Part shown: piece by piece, positions 34,901 to 46,560 of the stretch
How positions within the stretch are numbered: the first letter of the stretch is position 1
How the letters are laid out: every line of letters starts with the position of its first letter
Source: Centroberyx gerrardi
Taxonomy: Eukaryota > Chordata > Actinopteri > Beryciformes > Berycidae
Direction: 5' to 3'
Assembly (NCBI RefSeq): GCF_048128805.1
Contig: NC_136008.1
Location: forward strand, 17,091,572 to 17,155,571
Length of the DNA stretch: 64,000 nucleotides
Program-made: the position numbers and the translations under genes
Notes under the pieces: generated by a model
Databases searched by the model: none
The model's input: the letters and a program-made list of their open reading frames with translations, nothing else
Told to the model about the DNA's origin: nothing

Positions 34901-37900
34901 ATATTTCAAATAACTGCAAGATTGAACTTATAGGTTAGGTTATTTGGTTCAAGTATGTGCTGGACCATCTGGAATAACACTGGATGTGTTTATTTTTTAC
35001 GAGTACTGTTATATCCCTAGAAGCCTATTTTCTGATCATCTTCATAACAGTTTTGGACGGCCTTTCGCAAGTCTCTAAACTGCTTTTTTGTGCGATATAT
35101 CTTCACCTTTATGACCAGTACAATGTAAACAGTAGCTGACTTGTATTCTCTCTTAATTAGACGGAGAGAGAGAAATAGCAGTACTCCACAGTAACTGTGT
35201 GGCTTGTATGAAACATAATTTTAAGATGATATAAAATAAAGATTGATTTGCACCTGTGCATTTGTGTTTGCCTTTCTCCTTTTCTCTGGCAACAGGAGTG
35301 GCCCTGACCTCCCATTTTCCCCTTTCTATTTTTAGGGGATGGGCTTTTCTGGTGTGGGGATTGTGGAGAAACCTTCAGAGAGGAGGCAGCCTACTTGGAG
35401 CATCGCCATCAGCACACCCAAGACAACTCCAGAGTGTATTTAGACCCCCAGTTGGATGGCCAAAAAAATCAACAAGATGGTCAACGAACTCAGTTTTGTG
35501 CTTTATGTTCACTCTCATTTGTTGAATCAAGTGAATTCCACTCGCACATGGTAAAGAACCATGGTCAGGCTCCCCAAAAGCAGTCTGTTGCTCAGATGAA
35601 TTCTGGTGTGACGAAGCAGCACATCTATGAATGTCCAGACTGTGGGAAATCTTATGGTGTGATTGGACACTTTCTCAACCATCAGCGCTCACACAGGCAA
35701 GCCTCTAAATCGGTTTTTCATGAGCTTGAACACTTGAAAAAGAAGTCATTTCAGTGCGAGTCTTGTGGGCGGAGTTATTCTCGTGCGTCAGCTCTTGATG
35801 CCCACCGTCGCTGTCATGAGGGAAAATTAATAAAGTCACGAAACAGGGGTTCAGGAGATGCAATTCACACTGAGGAGCCAATAGTGGAAAGCGAGCACAG
35901 TGAAAACCAGACAGATGATGCTCCTGAAAAACTTTTTAAGTGTTCATGTGGAAAAGCCTTTACTGCCCTGTTACGCCTGAAAACACACCAGCGGTTTAGC
36001 CGTAACAGCCAATGCTCGCCAGAACAGATGAAAGAAAAACCAAAGAAAAGCTTTTACTGCAATGAGTGTAAAAAGACTTTCAATGGCCATATTGCCCTCT
36101 TCAACCATCAGCGATGGCATGCCAATCATTCAGATGATGATGCAAAAAAGTTCCCATGTGAGGAGTGTGGAAAAGTATTTATGACTCTGACATTCTACTA
36201 CAAGCATCAGCGTTTGGCACACAGTGAAGAGACCCCAGCAAAGTCATTCCTTCACCAAGTATGTCAGCTACAGAAGAAGGCTTTTGAATGTAAGGATTGT
36301 GGGCTGAAGTTTTCCAGGGCTTCTGCACTTCACTCCCATCAGCTTCATCACACTGATGTCTTCAGAGACACAGAGAAGGAGGCTCAGCCAACCTCTCCAC
36401 TACCTCAACACAAGTCCTTGGAAGGCAAAAGGGAAGAGACCCAGCACTTGGCAGAAGAAGCTGATTCACAGGACACGCTTCATACCACCATGGCTGAAGA
36501 AGACTCCTATGTAAATGAGATTGATGAAGACGTTGAGAGTTATGAAACTGGGGATTTCAATGTAGAGGTTATCAGTGCAAGTGAATCTGATGAAGATGAG
36601 CCCCTCCAAGACCCAAATCCCGATCTTGAGCTGCTGTGTGAATCAGATCAGGAGTTAAAAGATGAGATTGAAACTGAGGTTTCCCCCAGTAGTCTTGTTT
36701 TGAAACCAGAGATGGATCTGAAAATTGTACAAATTGACTTTGAACATGTTGAAGACCAGGGCACACTGGAAACGATGGAAGTTGAGGATAAAATGACACT
36801 CGAAAGATTTGACTGTCCGGAGTGTTACCGCTGGTTTTCTAGTGCTTCATCATTGCGTGTTCATAGAATGTGGCATGGACTTCATAAGAAAAAACAACAG
36901 ACTCGAGGTCAGCCCACAACCATTTACACATGTGATATCTGTGGCCATGAAACCAGTAGCCATGCAACACACTACAATCACATACAAAAACACAAGGATC
37001 GAAAACCATACAAGAATGTAATGTACCAGGCTGCAGGATTAGAGAAGAAAAGTTTCAAGTGTGATGAGTGTGGTAAATGTTTCTCACGAATGTCTGCCTT
37101 GATCTCTCATCAGTTGCACCATCCTAAAAGAAAACCATACTCATGTCCAGATTGCATGATGTCTTACTCGCATGCAGGTAGCTTGCATAACCATAGGAAA
37201 AACTGCCCTGCTCAAAAGAAAGATAATGATATTTCAGACAGTAAAAAAGTGTTCAATCCGAAGAAAACCCTTCTAGGCCCTAAGATTTATCATTGCGAAC
37301 AATGTGGAAAGGGTTTTTGGTCTTTGGGAGCTTACTCCCACCACAAGCAAAGTCAAACTCAGTGTGCAGACTTGAGGCAAAGGAAAGGTCTTGCAGCATC
37401 TTTGCACTCTGTTAATGGACATCCACGCTCCAGTGTTAAGGTTGCATGTCCAGTTTGTGGTAGGAAATTCCGTCACAGGGGCATAATGAAATTGCATATG
37501 CGGAAACATGAAAATGGAAATCACAAATGTGAACTCTGTAGCAGGTCTTTCCGTCTATTCTCCAGCCTCCTCAGACACCAGGTTGTGCATACTGTGCAAT
37601 TACTCCCACCCCCCATTAAGTCTTTTCAGCATCAAGTTGAACAGGTGAAAAAGAACACATACAGCTGTCCTGACTGTGGAAAGCTGTTTTCACGGGCGAA
37701 AGCTCTTCAGTTTCACATGAAAAGCCATGGTTATGAGACTGGGTACTCACTGTCGTCACCAAGGTCCTCTGTCGTGCTAGAGGAGCGGCAGTGCTCAACA
37801 TGCCTTGCACATTTCAACACAAAGTCCTCCTTACGGGCTCATCAAAAACTTTGCATCAAAAGAGACAGTCAAGCACTTGATGGTGTTACAGAACCCTCAG

Positions 37901-39792
37901 AAAATAATAATACTCTTAAATGGCCCAAGGGCAACATGGATGTCAACAGAAAAGGAGTCTCTGAGGGAGTGACAATGGATGCTGAAATTAAGAATGAAAT
38001 GGACACTGGGGAGCTAAACATGAAAAACCACATGGCTGTGTGCAACTTGGAAAACTCAAGTGCAACTGATTTGAAATACAAATGCAAAGAGTGTGAGAGA
38101 AGCTTTTCTGTGGTTGGAGCTTTGAATTTTCACAAAAGAATTCATCTCCAAGGTCACAAATCAAAGGCAAAAACAAAATTACCAGTGTCTGTAATACTCA
38201 AGAAACCTAAACAGGAAGTACCAAGCAAAGGATCATTTTACTGTTCAGAATGTGGGAGACGATTCATCTCCAACTCAGCCCTTGGTTCTCACAAAAGATG
38301 GCACACAGAGAAGAAATTTCCTGTCTCTTTAGTAAAAGATGATGATTTGAACTCTGTTACACACAAGACAGAAGCTGAAGGACATTTTCAGTGCAACAAA
38401 TGTGGCAAGCAATTCTTCCACCTGTGTGTTCTCCAGCGCCACCAGTTGTATAATCCCCTGTGTCAAATCAAGACTGAGCCAGAGCCTGATTCAAACAAAA
38501 GTGTGGAGAGCAGCGACAAATCACCGCAGACAGAATTTTCATGTCCAGAATGCAACAAAACATTTGTGCGAGGTTCACTTTTAGCAGCCCATTATGAAAG
38601 TGAGCACAGCAGCGCTTTGGAGTCTGCTGACCGATCCCAGCTCACATCAACCGACCAGGCCCCAGAACAAGCTGATGTCAACCTCAGTGGCAGTGAGACC
38701 ATCTCATCGAAGAAACTGAAATCAAAAGCTCACCAGTGTCCTCTGTGCTCTATGGCTTTCGCTAAAGTCAGAGGCTTGCGTGCCCACAAATGGCAGGCCC
38801 ACTCAAAGAGCGCAAAAGGCAAGAGTAAAGTTTCTTTAAGTGCAAGTAAAGATTCTGCTGCCTTGACCAGTGAGGTTAACAAGAAAGAAGATGTTTCTAC
38901 GGTAAACGACAATGCTACAGTGATGAGCAAATACATTGCTGCAAAGAAAAATAGCACTATTGGCAAAGGAAGGAAGAAAAGCAGATTAGACCTCCCACCT
39001 TTGAAATCTGTCCCCTGCCTTGACTGTGGGAAGCGCTGCAGCTCTGCCAGTGCTCTCCTCAATCACAGAAAGGTTTGCCTAGAGCACAAACAGGAGCCTA
39101 AGCAGGAGATGCAACCTCCTGAAGCCGTGGCTGATGTGCCCCCACCGCTTGGCCGCCAGGCAGAGCATATAGCCAAATGCCTCTTCAAGTGTGATAAGTG
39201 TGGGAAAGCTTTCCAAACAGAGGAACAACTGGGAATCCATAAGACTCAGGCAAAGAGCCGGCCTTACTGTTGTGCCCTCTGCTGCCATGGCTATTGGACT
39301 GAGACTCAACTGCAGCAACACCTTGCCTGGCATGATGAGGTCCGTTGTCGTCTCCCAATTGAGCTTCGTTATAGGCTCAGTGCTGCTATGACTTCAAGAC
39401 CTCCAAAACCTAACATCCCCTCTGCCGACAAGAGGGGGAACTCATCTCCATCTGATACGCTTAACCCATCCAGTCGGTCACAAAGTAGCCACAAGTGCCA
39501 ACATTGTGGCAAAGCCTTTCTTTCACCAACTGCATTACAAAAGCATGAAGCTCAGCACAGTAACAATGACTCATATTGTTGCTCTATTTGCCCCAGGACC
39601 TTCAGTGAGATTCAGGAACTGATCGATCATCACCAGGAATGTATAGGTGATTACAAACGGCAGAGTGATGCCCCTGCTGCTGTCTCATCAGGAGATACCA
39701 ATGGCCTTACTTGTCTTGAATGTGGAACATCTTTCTGTCAAGAAATTGAGTTGCACCAGCACTATATTGAACATGCCCGTGGAGCATATTAG
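31990..39792 (+). CDS. 28-finger C2H2 protein with terminal HYIEHARG finger, 1523 aa
   Basis: Exons are 31990-32104 and 35336-39792, joined in phase 1 (A then GG), 4572 nt. The start has a good Kozak context (CAAGATGG). Exon 1 gives 38 acidic residues with IKED. Exon 2 opens with a finger (CGDCGETF...HRHQH), and about 28 finger modules follow. Many end in Cys or have stretched His spacing. Few carry TGEKP-type linkers, so this is not a simple DNA-reading array. Four modules share a different linker, HxxxxLxKK(S/A)F or close to it, before CxxCGxxFSRAxAL (near residues 163, 340, 598 and 799), which points to internal duplication. An acidic spacer of about 130 residues splits the array near residues 370-500. 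The last finger (CLECGTSF...HQHYIEHARGAY) ends at the stop and matches the ZNF576-type end. A nuclear role is inferred. Confidence 0.92.
32105..35335 (+). other. Intron 1 of the 28-finger gene
   Basis: A 3.2-kb intron from GTAAGT to a TTTCTATTTTTAG acceptor. It carries a dispersed repeat at 32590-32720. The rest shows nothing that I recognise. Confidence 0.8.
32590..32720. repeat. Dispersed fish repeat fragment
   Basis: The words GGCAAGGCAA, TTTATTTATATAGCAC, ATTTCATACACAAGGCAA and ATGTGCTTCATATAAAA form the well-known interspersed motif seen in many teleost introns, probably the 3' part of a SINE or LINE. An AT-rich simple stretch follows to about 32820. Confidence 0.55.
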
Positions 39793-40876
39793 ACTAACTG
39801 AACAGAACTAAAATGAAGACACATTAGATTGTTGAAAGGGGTTCGTGGTTGCCATACTACTTCAGTGTTAAGCTACAAATGTCTTTGTTGGACCTTTGTT
39901 GCATTTAGGTTAATCAGACCAGAGAGAAATCAACTTGTTTTCAGTAGTTTTTCTATATTATTTGAGACTCTTAATATTTAAAAATAAAAGCAGTTCCTTA
40001 GGTAATTTCCTTATTCTCAGGCTCTCCTTTACACTGGAATAGTATATGTACAAATGTTGAAAGAAATAACACCTTTTATTAATTTCTTTACTTGATTGAA
40101 AACTGTTCTGCTAAAATGTTGCAAGTGTATAGTTTCAAGAGAATATTTAACTTTGCCCCTTTTTGAACAAGCTGTCAAGAATTTCACTCGAACCTTGTTA
40201 ATCCGAAAACTTCAGGGATTATTTTGACCAGTAAAATGTCAAAATGACTGAATTGGGCAATTCATATTCAAACATATCAAAAAAGAAACATTTATGCATG
40301 TATGTGTCTATGTGCATGTAATCCAAAATGCCCCAAACAATGAAATGTGTTGTTGAAACACTTCAATGCTTAATGAGGAAGAAGGAAGGAACAATTCTGC
40401 ACAACTAATATATTGTCCTTTTGCTGCAGTCAGTTTGAATACCTGAGGTTTGGATGAACAGGGTTCTAAAGTATATGTAAGTAGAGAAAAGATGCAGATG
40501 TCTCAAATCAATAACATGCACTTCACTTTTTTATAAACTCTGAATTGGTCAAATAATTGACTGTAATGTTGAACCTTACAGTCAGTTATTGCCATAAAAC
40601 TTACATTTTCATTATCGAATTACCATTATGTTGTGCATTAACTGATTTACAAGCTTTCATGTAAGTTCCTTTTCAATGTTACTTTTCTATGTTGTGAAGA
40701 AGCTATCCTTACTAAAATATATTTAGATAGCACTTAAGTTCATGTAGGTTGTTAGTCAGTTGTACCATTGATTTAGTGAAAAATAATAATTAGTATTGTA
40801 AAAGCACTGTTCCAATAATATTTTAATTTATGAACATGACCAATCTCTATACCCTTTGACTACAAGTTTAACTTGC
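39793..40876 (+). other. 3' UTR of 28-finger gene and gap before the duplication
   Basis: AATAAA at 39983-39988 is the first poly(A) signal after the stop. The rest is AT-rich with no coding signal. Confidence 0.55.
39983..39988 (+). terminator. Poly(A) signal of 28-finger gene
   Basis: A canonical AATAAA 190 bases past the stop codon. Confidence 0.55.
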
Positions 40877-43427
40877 TGTTTCTGCAATGAAGAAAATGTT
40901 CTTTACACAGTTACAATTAAATTGAACCATTTTGTGTGAATTGTGTTGTGTGAGTAATTTGTGAAGCCATCTCAGTGGATGTGTAAGTTTTTGGAATCAT
41001 TATTTAGTCTAGTTTGTAGTAGTTATTTCTATTTCCTGGTTGTCACTCATCTTCTGACTAATGAATTAGTCTATAGTCATGTTAAATAATTTACTGATAA
41101 CGTTGTAGGCTACGTACTGCACTTATCGTGAGGGCATGTTGATTACAGCTATTAAACATAAAATGCAACTGACATGAAATACAACCATTGACCAGAAAGG
41201 CATACAGAATAATTTATAACCAAAACTATCAATCTCTATTGGTTGTGTCTTCAAAGCATTTTTTTAAGATCCTTTTCTCTTTCCTTGATCACTGCACAAC
41301 ATCAATGAATGTTTTAACCAGCTTTTTAGGCAGCACATACTATGGATGACAGCTTAGCTTTTTAGCCATACATCAAAAATGATAAAAGCTATAGCTACAG
41401 TGTATAAGTGTAGAGAGGTTTATTCTTGAGTTGGTGTATTGATCCCATCTATGAACGAAGAGAACAGCTGCAACTCAGTCTTGTAAGTTTGTGTTTTGTG
41501 TTTCCTGCTGCACTTAATTATTAATGTTTCCAGTAGTGATCAGGTTTTTTTCTACCTGGTACCAAAATGCAAAATTTCCAAGACAATAATGATTTGTTCC
41601 ACAGTACTGATAAAATGACAATATGGGTGTTAATCATTTAGTTTATATACTCACTAACAAAATACATCATTTAAAATGCTAAATTATTTTCCAGTACTGA
41701 ATGAATGACACTGCAGGGGAAACATACATGCATATAGATAATTGGTCTGTGGAGTTCAAATGCAGTAGACTAATTGGCACAAGATTTGCTTTACAGTGTT
41801 TGTAAAATTTCTGATTTAATGTTTTTTTGTTCCTTTTTTGTTCTTTTGTAGCAAAGCAGTGCAGCATGACATGCCAGGATTGTGGACTGGAGTTTTCACA
41901 CTGGAAGGTTTTCAAGACCCACCTGTGCAGGCATGAGAAGGAAGAGACCAGACGATTGAGTAAAAAAAGAAAAGCTGAGACTGAACAGAACAGCAGTCCA
42001 GAAGACTTGATCTTTGAGAGTGTAAAATATGGAGAAAACAGTGATGTAGATGTGGATGGTGATGTAGATGATGTTGACATTTTGGGCAATTCATTGCAAA
42101 TAAACCCCTCAGACTCAGTCCAAGGTTGTGGAGTTGCCATGGCCTCAGTGGAGGAGAAACCAAGCTTCAGCACCTCTCGGAAGGTTTATGTTTGCTCGAA
42201 CTGTGGGAAGGTTTACTCTTATCCAGAGTCCTTCAGAAACCACCAAAAGATGCATGAAAACCAGGTTAGCAAAAACAGAAGCCATGAGAGTTGCAAAGGA
42301 GCTGCCCACACTACAAGATGGCATTTGAGGGATGAGTATTTAAGGCTCACATAAAGACAAAGTATTTGGTATTTTCTAATGCTGGTGCCTTCTTTGCCCT
42401 TAATAATGCCTCTCTGTCATTGATACTAAATGTACTGGGCATGTTTCTCATTTCTCAATTTCTTTCCCAGTTAAAGGTTACAGTTAAACTGTTAAAGATT
42501 CATGGTTGGGGCTAAAAACAAAAAAACAAAAGAGAGAGAGGGTTAACAATTACCGTATTTGTGCAACTGTGGCAAGAATTCCTCTTGGTGAATTTGAGAA
42601 ATGTTCCACATAACCAACAATCAAATTTTGACGTCAAATACTGTTATGCTAAATTTCTTGAGACTGTCTTCGGTCTGATTATATTGATATCGATTTTTCA
42701 GGTGGTGATATACAAATAATCCTTGTAAGACACATATTGAAGATCTACAACAAAGTAAGCCTCAACAATTCTTGTGTGATGTTGTAAAAGAAATAGGTTA
42801 TTGAATGTATAGCCTACTGTTAGTTTTTGTTATCCAACCATACTTAAACTAAGATGAAGGTAGGTATTCAAAAACATGGTCATGAACTCAAATACAAATG
42901 AGATTTTTGGAATAACAAACTTGTCAACTTGTAAAACTAACTAGGCTAAAATAAACTATGCCTGAAATGTTTGTAGTCTTTGTTTATGTGCAGGGTAAAA
43001 ATGAATGAATTTTGGGCCACACATTTTTGGTTATTTTAACTACGCCATGAGATGCCACTATCCTGTAGAACGACTTGTTTGGCCCTCATACACCTTTTGT
43101 TCTTGGAGGAAGTGCCAGCGTTCACTGTTTGCACAACCCATGTTGAAAATACATGCCAGTCCTGTTTGGGATTATTTAAATAGCCTGAATTCAGATTGCT
43201 GTTGAGTCTGCGAGTGTGTTTAATTTGTGCAGCAAGAATCCAAGTTGGTCCCAATTTGAGGTTAGTTGAGGATGTATTGAAATATTTATGTTATTAATTT
43301 TTTTTAAAGAATTTATGATTTGTTGTTTATTACACAATACATCTTGAAAACGTACAAAATACCTGTTCTGAACTTCTGTCATTATACCTTTAAAAAATAA
43401 CTTTACTAAAACTAGAACTCAAACTTG
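40877..43427 (+). repeat. Duplicated segment A, copy 1 (2551 bp)
   Basis: Repeated at 43844-46394 with a constant offset of 2967. I found no difference in the stretches I compared, and all peptides from both copies are the same. It carries the orphan two-finger exon. The right edge lies inside an AAACTA-rich repeat that continues in copy 2 but is cut in copy 1. Confidence 0.97.
41852..42354 (+). CDS. Orphan two-finger C2H2 exon, copy 1
   Basis: A good acceptor (TTTGTTCTTTTGTAG) ends at 41851. The exon opens with CA, so it needs a donor ending in phase 1. From the first internal ATG it would read MTCQDCGLEF. It encodes one finger (CQDCGLEF...THLCRH), a basic patch (SKKRK), an acidic spacer with DVDVDGDVDDVD, a second finger (CSNCGKVY...HQKMH) and a 31-residue tail to TAA. 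No first exon is evident in the duplicated segment. The donor of exon 1 of the 28-finger gene (32104, phase 1) would fit, which makes this a possible alternative last exon; otherwise it is a remnant of a lost paralogue. AATAAA lies at 42950-42955. Function is unknown. Confidence 0.5.
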
Positions 43428-43843
43428 TGGACAGATTGTTTTGAAAATTGTCAGCATGTTAAATTCTGTCCCAGTCCGACATTCAGACAAATTGGCCAGT
43501 GTTGAATCTAGGTTTTGCTACTGCGGCCAATGGCTGTCCTCCCTACCCATCGGTCTATTGTAATACAAATGTTTTGAGCCCATTCACTCTCTGGTCTCCC
43601 AGCTGTCGTTATGTGTGGATCACAAAGATCCTATTTACTCCTTTTAAGAAAACAACGTCGTTCCTAGAAAATGGGTAGAATACTTTATGGAATGATATAG
43701 GCTAAAGGAAATGGTTGATGGTAGGCTAATTTATGTTTTTTTTTTAAATTGTTGATTTACCTATGTAATTTACAAATATTTCTGTGTTTTGTCTTTGTGT
43801 GTGTGTGATACATGTTGTATTTTACAGGTTCCTGATCTTATAT
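43428..43843 (+). repeat. Segment S: copy of the start of piggyBac-fusion exon 2 and its upstream intron
   Basis: These 416 bases match 48883-49298, which is the end of intron 1 plus the first 16 bases of exon 2 of the gene at 49345. The copy carries the acceptor (TTGTATTTTACAG) but only a scrap of the exon. It abuts segment A on both sides. Confidence 0.95.
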
Positions 43844-46394
43844 TGTTTCTGCAATGAAGAAAATGTTCTTTACACAGTTACAATTAAATTGAACCATTTT
43901 GTGTGAATTGTGTTGTGTGAGTAATTTGTGAAGCCATCTCAGTGGATGTGTAAGTTTTTGGAATCATTATTTAGTCTAGTTTGTAGTAGTTATTTCTATT
44001 TCCTGGTTGTCACTCATCTTCTGACTAATGAATTAGTCTATAGTCATGTTAAATAATTTACTGATAACGTTGTAGGCTACGTACTGCACTTATCGTGAGG
44101 GCATGTTGATTACAGCTATTAAACATAAAATGCAACTGACATGAAATACAACCATTGACCAGAAAGGCATACAGAATAATTTATAACCAAAACTATCAAT
44201 CTCTATTGGTTGTGTCTTCAAAGCATTTTTTTAAGATCCTTTTCTCTTTCCTTGATCACTGCACAACATCAATGAATGTTTTAACCAGCTTTTTAGGCAG
44301 CACATACTATGGATGACAGCTTAGCTTTTTAGCCATACATCAAAAATGATAAAAGCTATAGCTACAGTGTATAAGTGTAGAGAGGTTTATTCTTGAGTTG
44401 GTGTATTGATCCCATCTATGAACGAAGAGAACAGCTGCAACTCAGTCTTGTAAGTTTGTGTTTTGTGTTTCCTGCTGCACTTAATTATTAATGTTTCCAG
44501 TAGTGATCAGGTTTTTTTCTACCTGGTACCAAAATGCAAAATTTCCAAGACAATAATGATTTGTTCCACAGTACTGATAAAATGACAATATGGGTGTTAA
44601 TCATTTAGTTTATATACTCACTAACAAAATACATCATTTAAAATGCTAAATTATTTTCCAGTACTGAATGAATGACACTGCAGGGGAAACATACATGCAT
44701 ATAGATAATTGGTCTGTGGAGTTCAAATGCAGTAGACTAATTGGCACAAGATTTGCTTTACAGTGTTTGTAAAATTTCTGATTTAATGTTTTTTTGTTCC
44801 TTTTTTGTTCTTTTGTAGCAAAGCAGTGCAGCATGACATGCCAGGATTGTGGACTGGAGTTTTCACACTGGAAGGTTTTCAAGACCCACCTGTGCAGGCA
44901 TGAGAAGGAAGAGACCAGACGATTGAGTAAAAAAAGAAAAGCTGAGACTGAACAGAACAGCAGTCCAGAAGACTTGATCTTTGAGAGTGTAAAATATGGA
45001 GAAAACAGTGATGTAGATGTGGATGGTGATGTAGATGATGTTGACATTTTGGGCAATTCATTGCAAATAAACCCCTCAGACTCAGTCCAAGGTTGTGGAG
45101 TTGCCATGGCCTCAGTGGAGGAGAAACCAAGCTTCAGCACCTCTCGGAAGGTTTATGTTTGCTCGAACTGTGGGAAGGTTTACTCTTATCCAGAGTCCTT
45201 CAGAAACCACCAAAAGATGCATGAAAACCAGGTTAGCAAAAACAGAAGCCATGAGAGTTGCAAAGGAGCTGCCCACACTACAAGATGGCATTTGAGGGAT
45301 GAGTATTTAAGGCTCACATAAAGACAAAGTATTTGGTATTTTCTAATGCTGGTGCCTTCTTTGCCCTTAATAATGCCTCTCTGTCATTGATACTAAATGT
45401 ACTGGGCATGTTTCTCATTTCTCAATTTCTTTCCCAGTTAAAGGTTACAGTTAAACTGTTAAAGATTCATGGTTGGGGCTAAAAACAAAAAAACAAAAGA
45501 GAGAGAGGGTTAACAATTACCGTATTTGTGCAACTGTGGCAAGAATTCCTCTTGGTGAATTTGAGAAATGTTCCACATAACCAACAATCAAATTTTGACG
45601 TCAAATACTGTTATGCTAAATTTCTTGAGACTGTCTTCGGTCTGATTATATTGATATCGATTTTTCAGGTGGTGATATACAAATAATCCTTGTAAGACAC
45701 ATATTGAAGATCTACAACAAAGTAAGCCTCAACAATTCTTGTGTGATGTTGTAAAAGAAATAGGTTATTGAATGTATAGCCTACTGTTAGTTTTTGTTAT
45801 CCAACCATACTTAAACTAAGATGAAGGTAGGTATTCAAAAACATGGTCATGAACTCAAATACAAATGAGATTTTTGGAATAACAAACTTGTCAACTTGTA
45901 AAACTAACTAGGCTAAAATAAACTATGCCTGAAATGTTTGTAGTCTTTGTTTATGTGCAGGGTAAAAATGAATGAATTTTGGGCCACACATTTTTGGTTA
46001 TTTTAACTACGCCATGAGATGCCACTATCCTGTAGAACGACTTGTTTGGCCCTCATACACCTTTTGTTCTTGGAGGAAGTGCCAGCGTTCACTGTTTGCA
46101 CAACCCATGTTGAAAATACATGCCAGTCCTGTTTGGGATTATTTAAATAGCCTGAATTCAGATTGCTGTTGAGTCTGCGAGTGTGTTTAATTTGTGCAGC
46201 AAGAATCCAAGTTGGTCCCAATTTGAGGTTAGTTGAGGATGTATTGAAATATTTATGTTATTAATTTTTTTTAAAGAATTTATGATTTGTTGTTTATTAC
46301 ACAATACATCTTGAAAACGTACAAAATACCTGTTCTGAACTTCTGTCATTATACCTTTAAAAAATAACTTTACTAAAACTAGAACTCAAACTTG
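43844..46394 (+). repeat. Duplicated segment A', copy 2 (2551 bp)
   Basis: Second copy of 40877-43427. Its right neighbour is the rest of an AAACTA-rich repeat, not segment S. Confidence 0.97.
44819..45321 (+). CDS. Orphan two-finger C2H2 exon, copy 2
   Basis: Same 503-base exon as at 41852-42354, with the same acceptor, phase requirement, stop and downstream AATAAA (45917-45922). I see no difference between the copies. A possible internal donor (ACCAG followed by GTTAGC) follows the second finger in both, so the printed stop may be bypassed by splicing. It lies 3.2 kb upstream of the first exon of the piggyBac-fusion gene. Confidence 0.5.
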
Positions 46395-46560
46395 ATAACT
46401 AAAAACTAACTAAACTAAAACAAAAAAAGACAAAATGAACAAAAAACTAAAACTACCAAACACTGAAAACTAAAACTAAACTGAAATTGAAATGCAAATG
46501 TAAACTATAGAAAAATTAAAACTAATGAGAAATCCCAAACTATAATAACCCTGCCTACCC
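46370..46560. repeat. AAACTA-rich degenerate repeat
   Basis: An A-rich stretch built of AAACTAAAACTA variants ends in CTATAATAACCCTG, a motif common at the ends of fish interspersed repeats. Its first 25 bases are also present in copy 1 of segment A. Confidence 0.6.
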
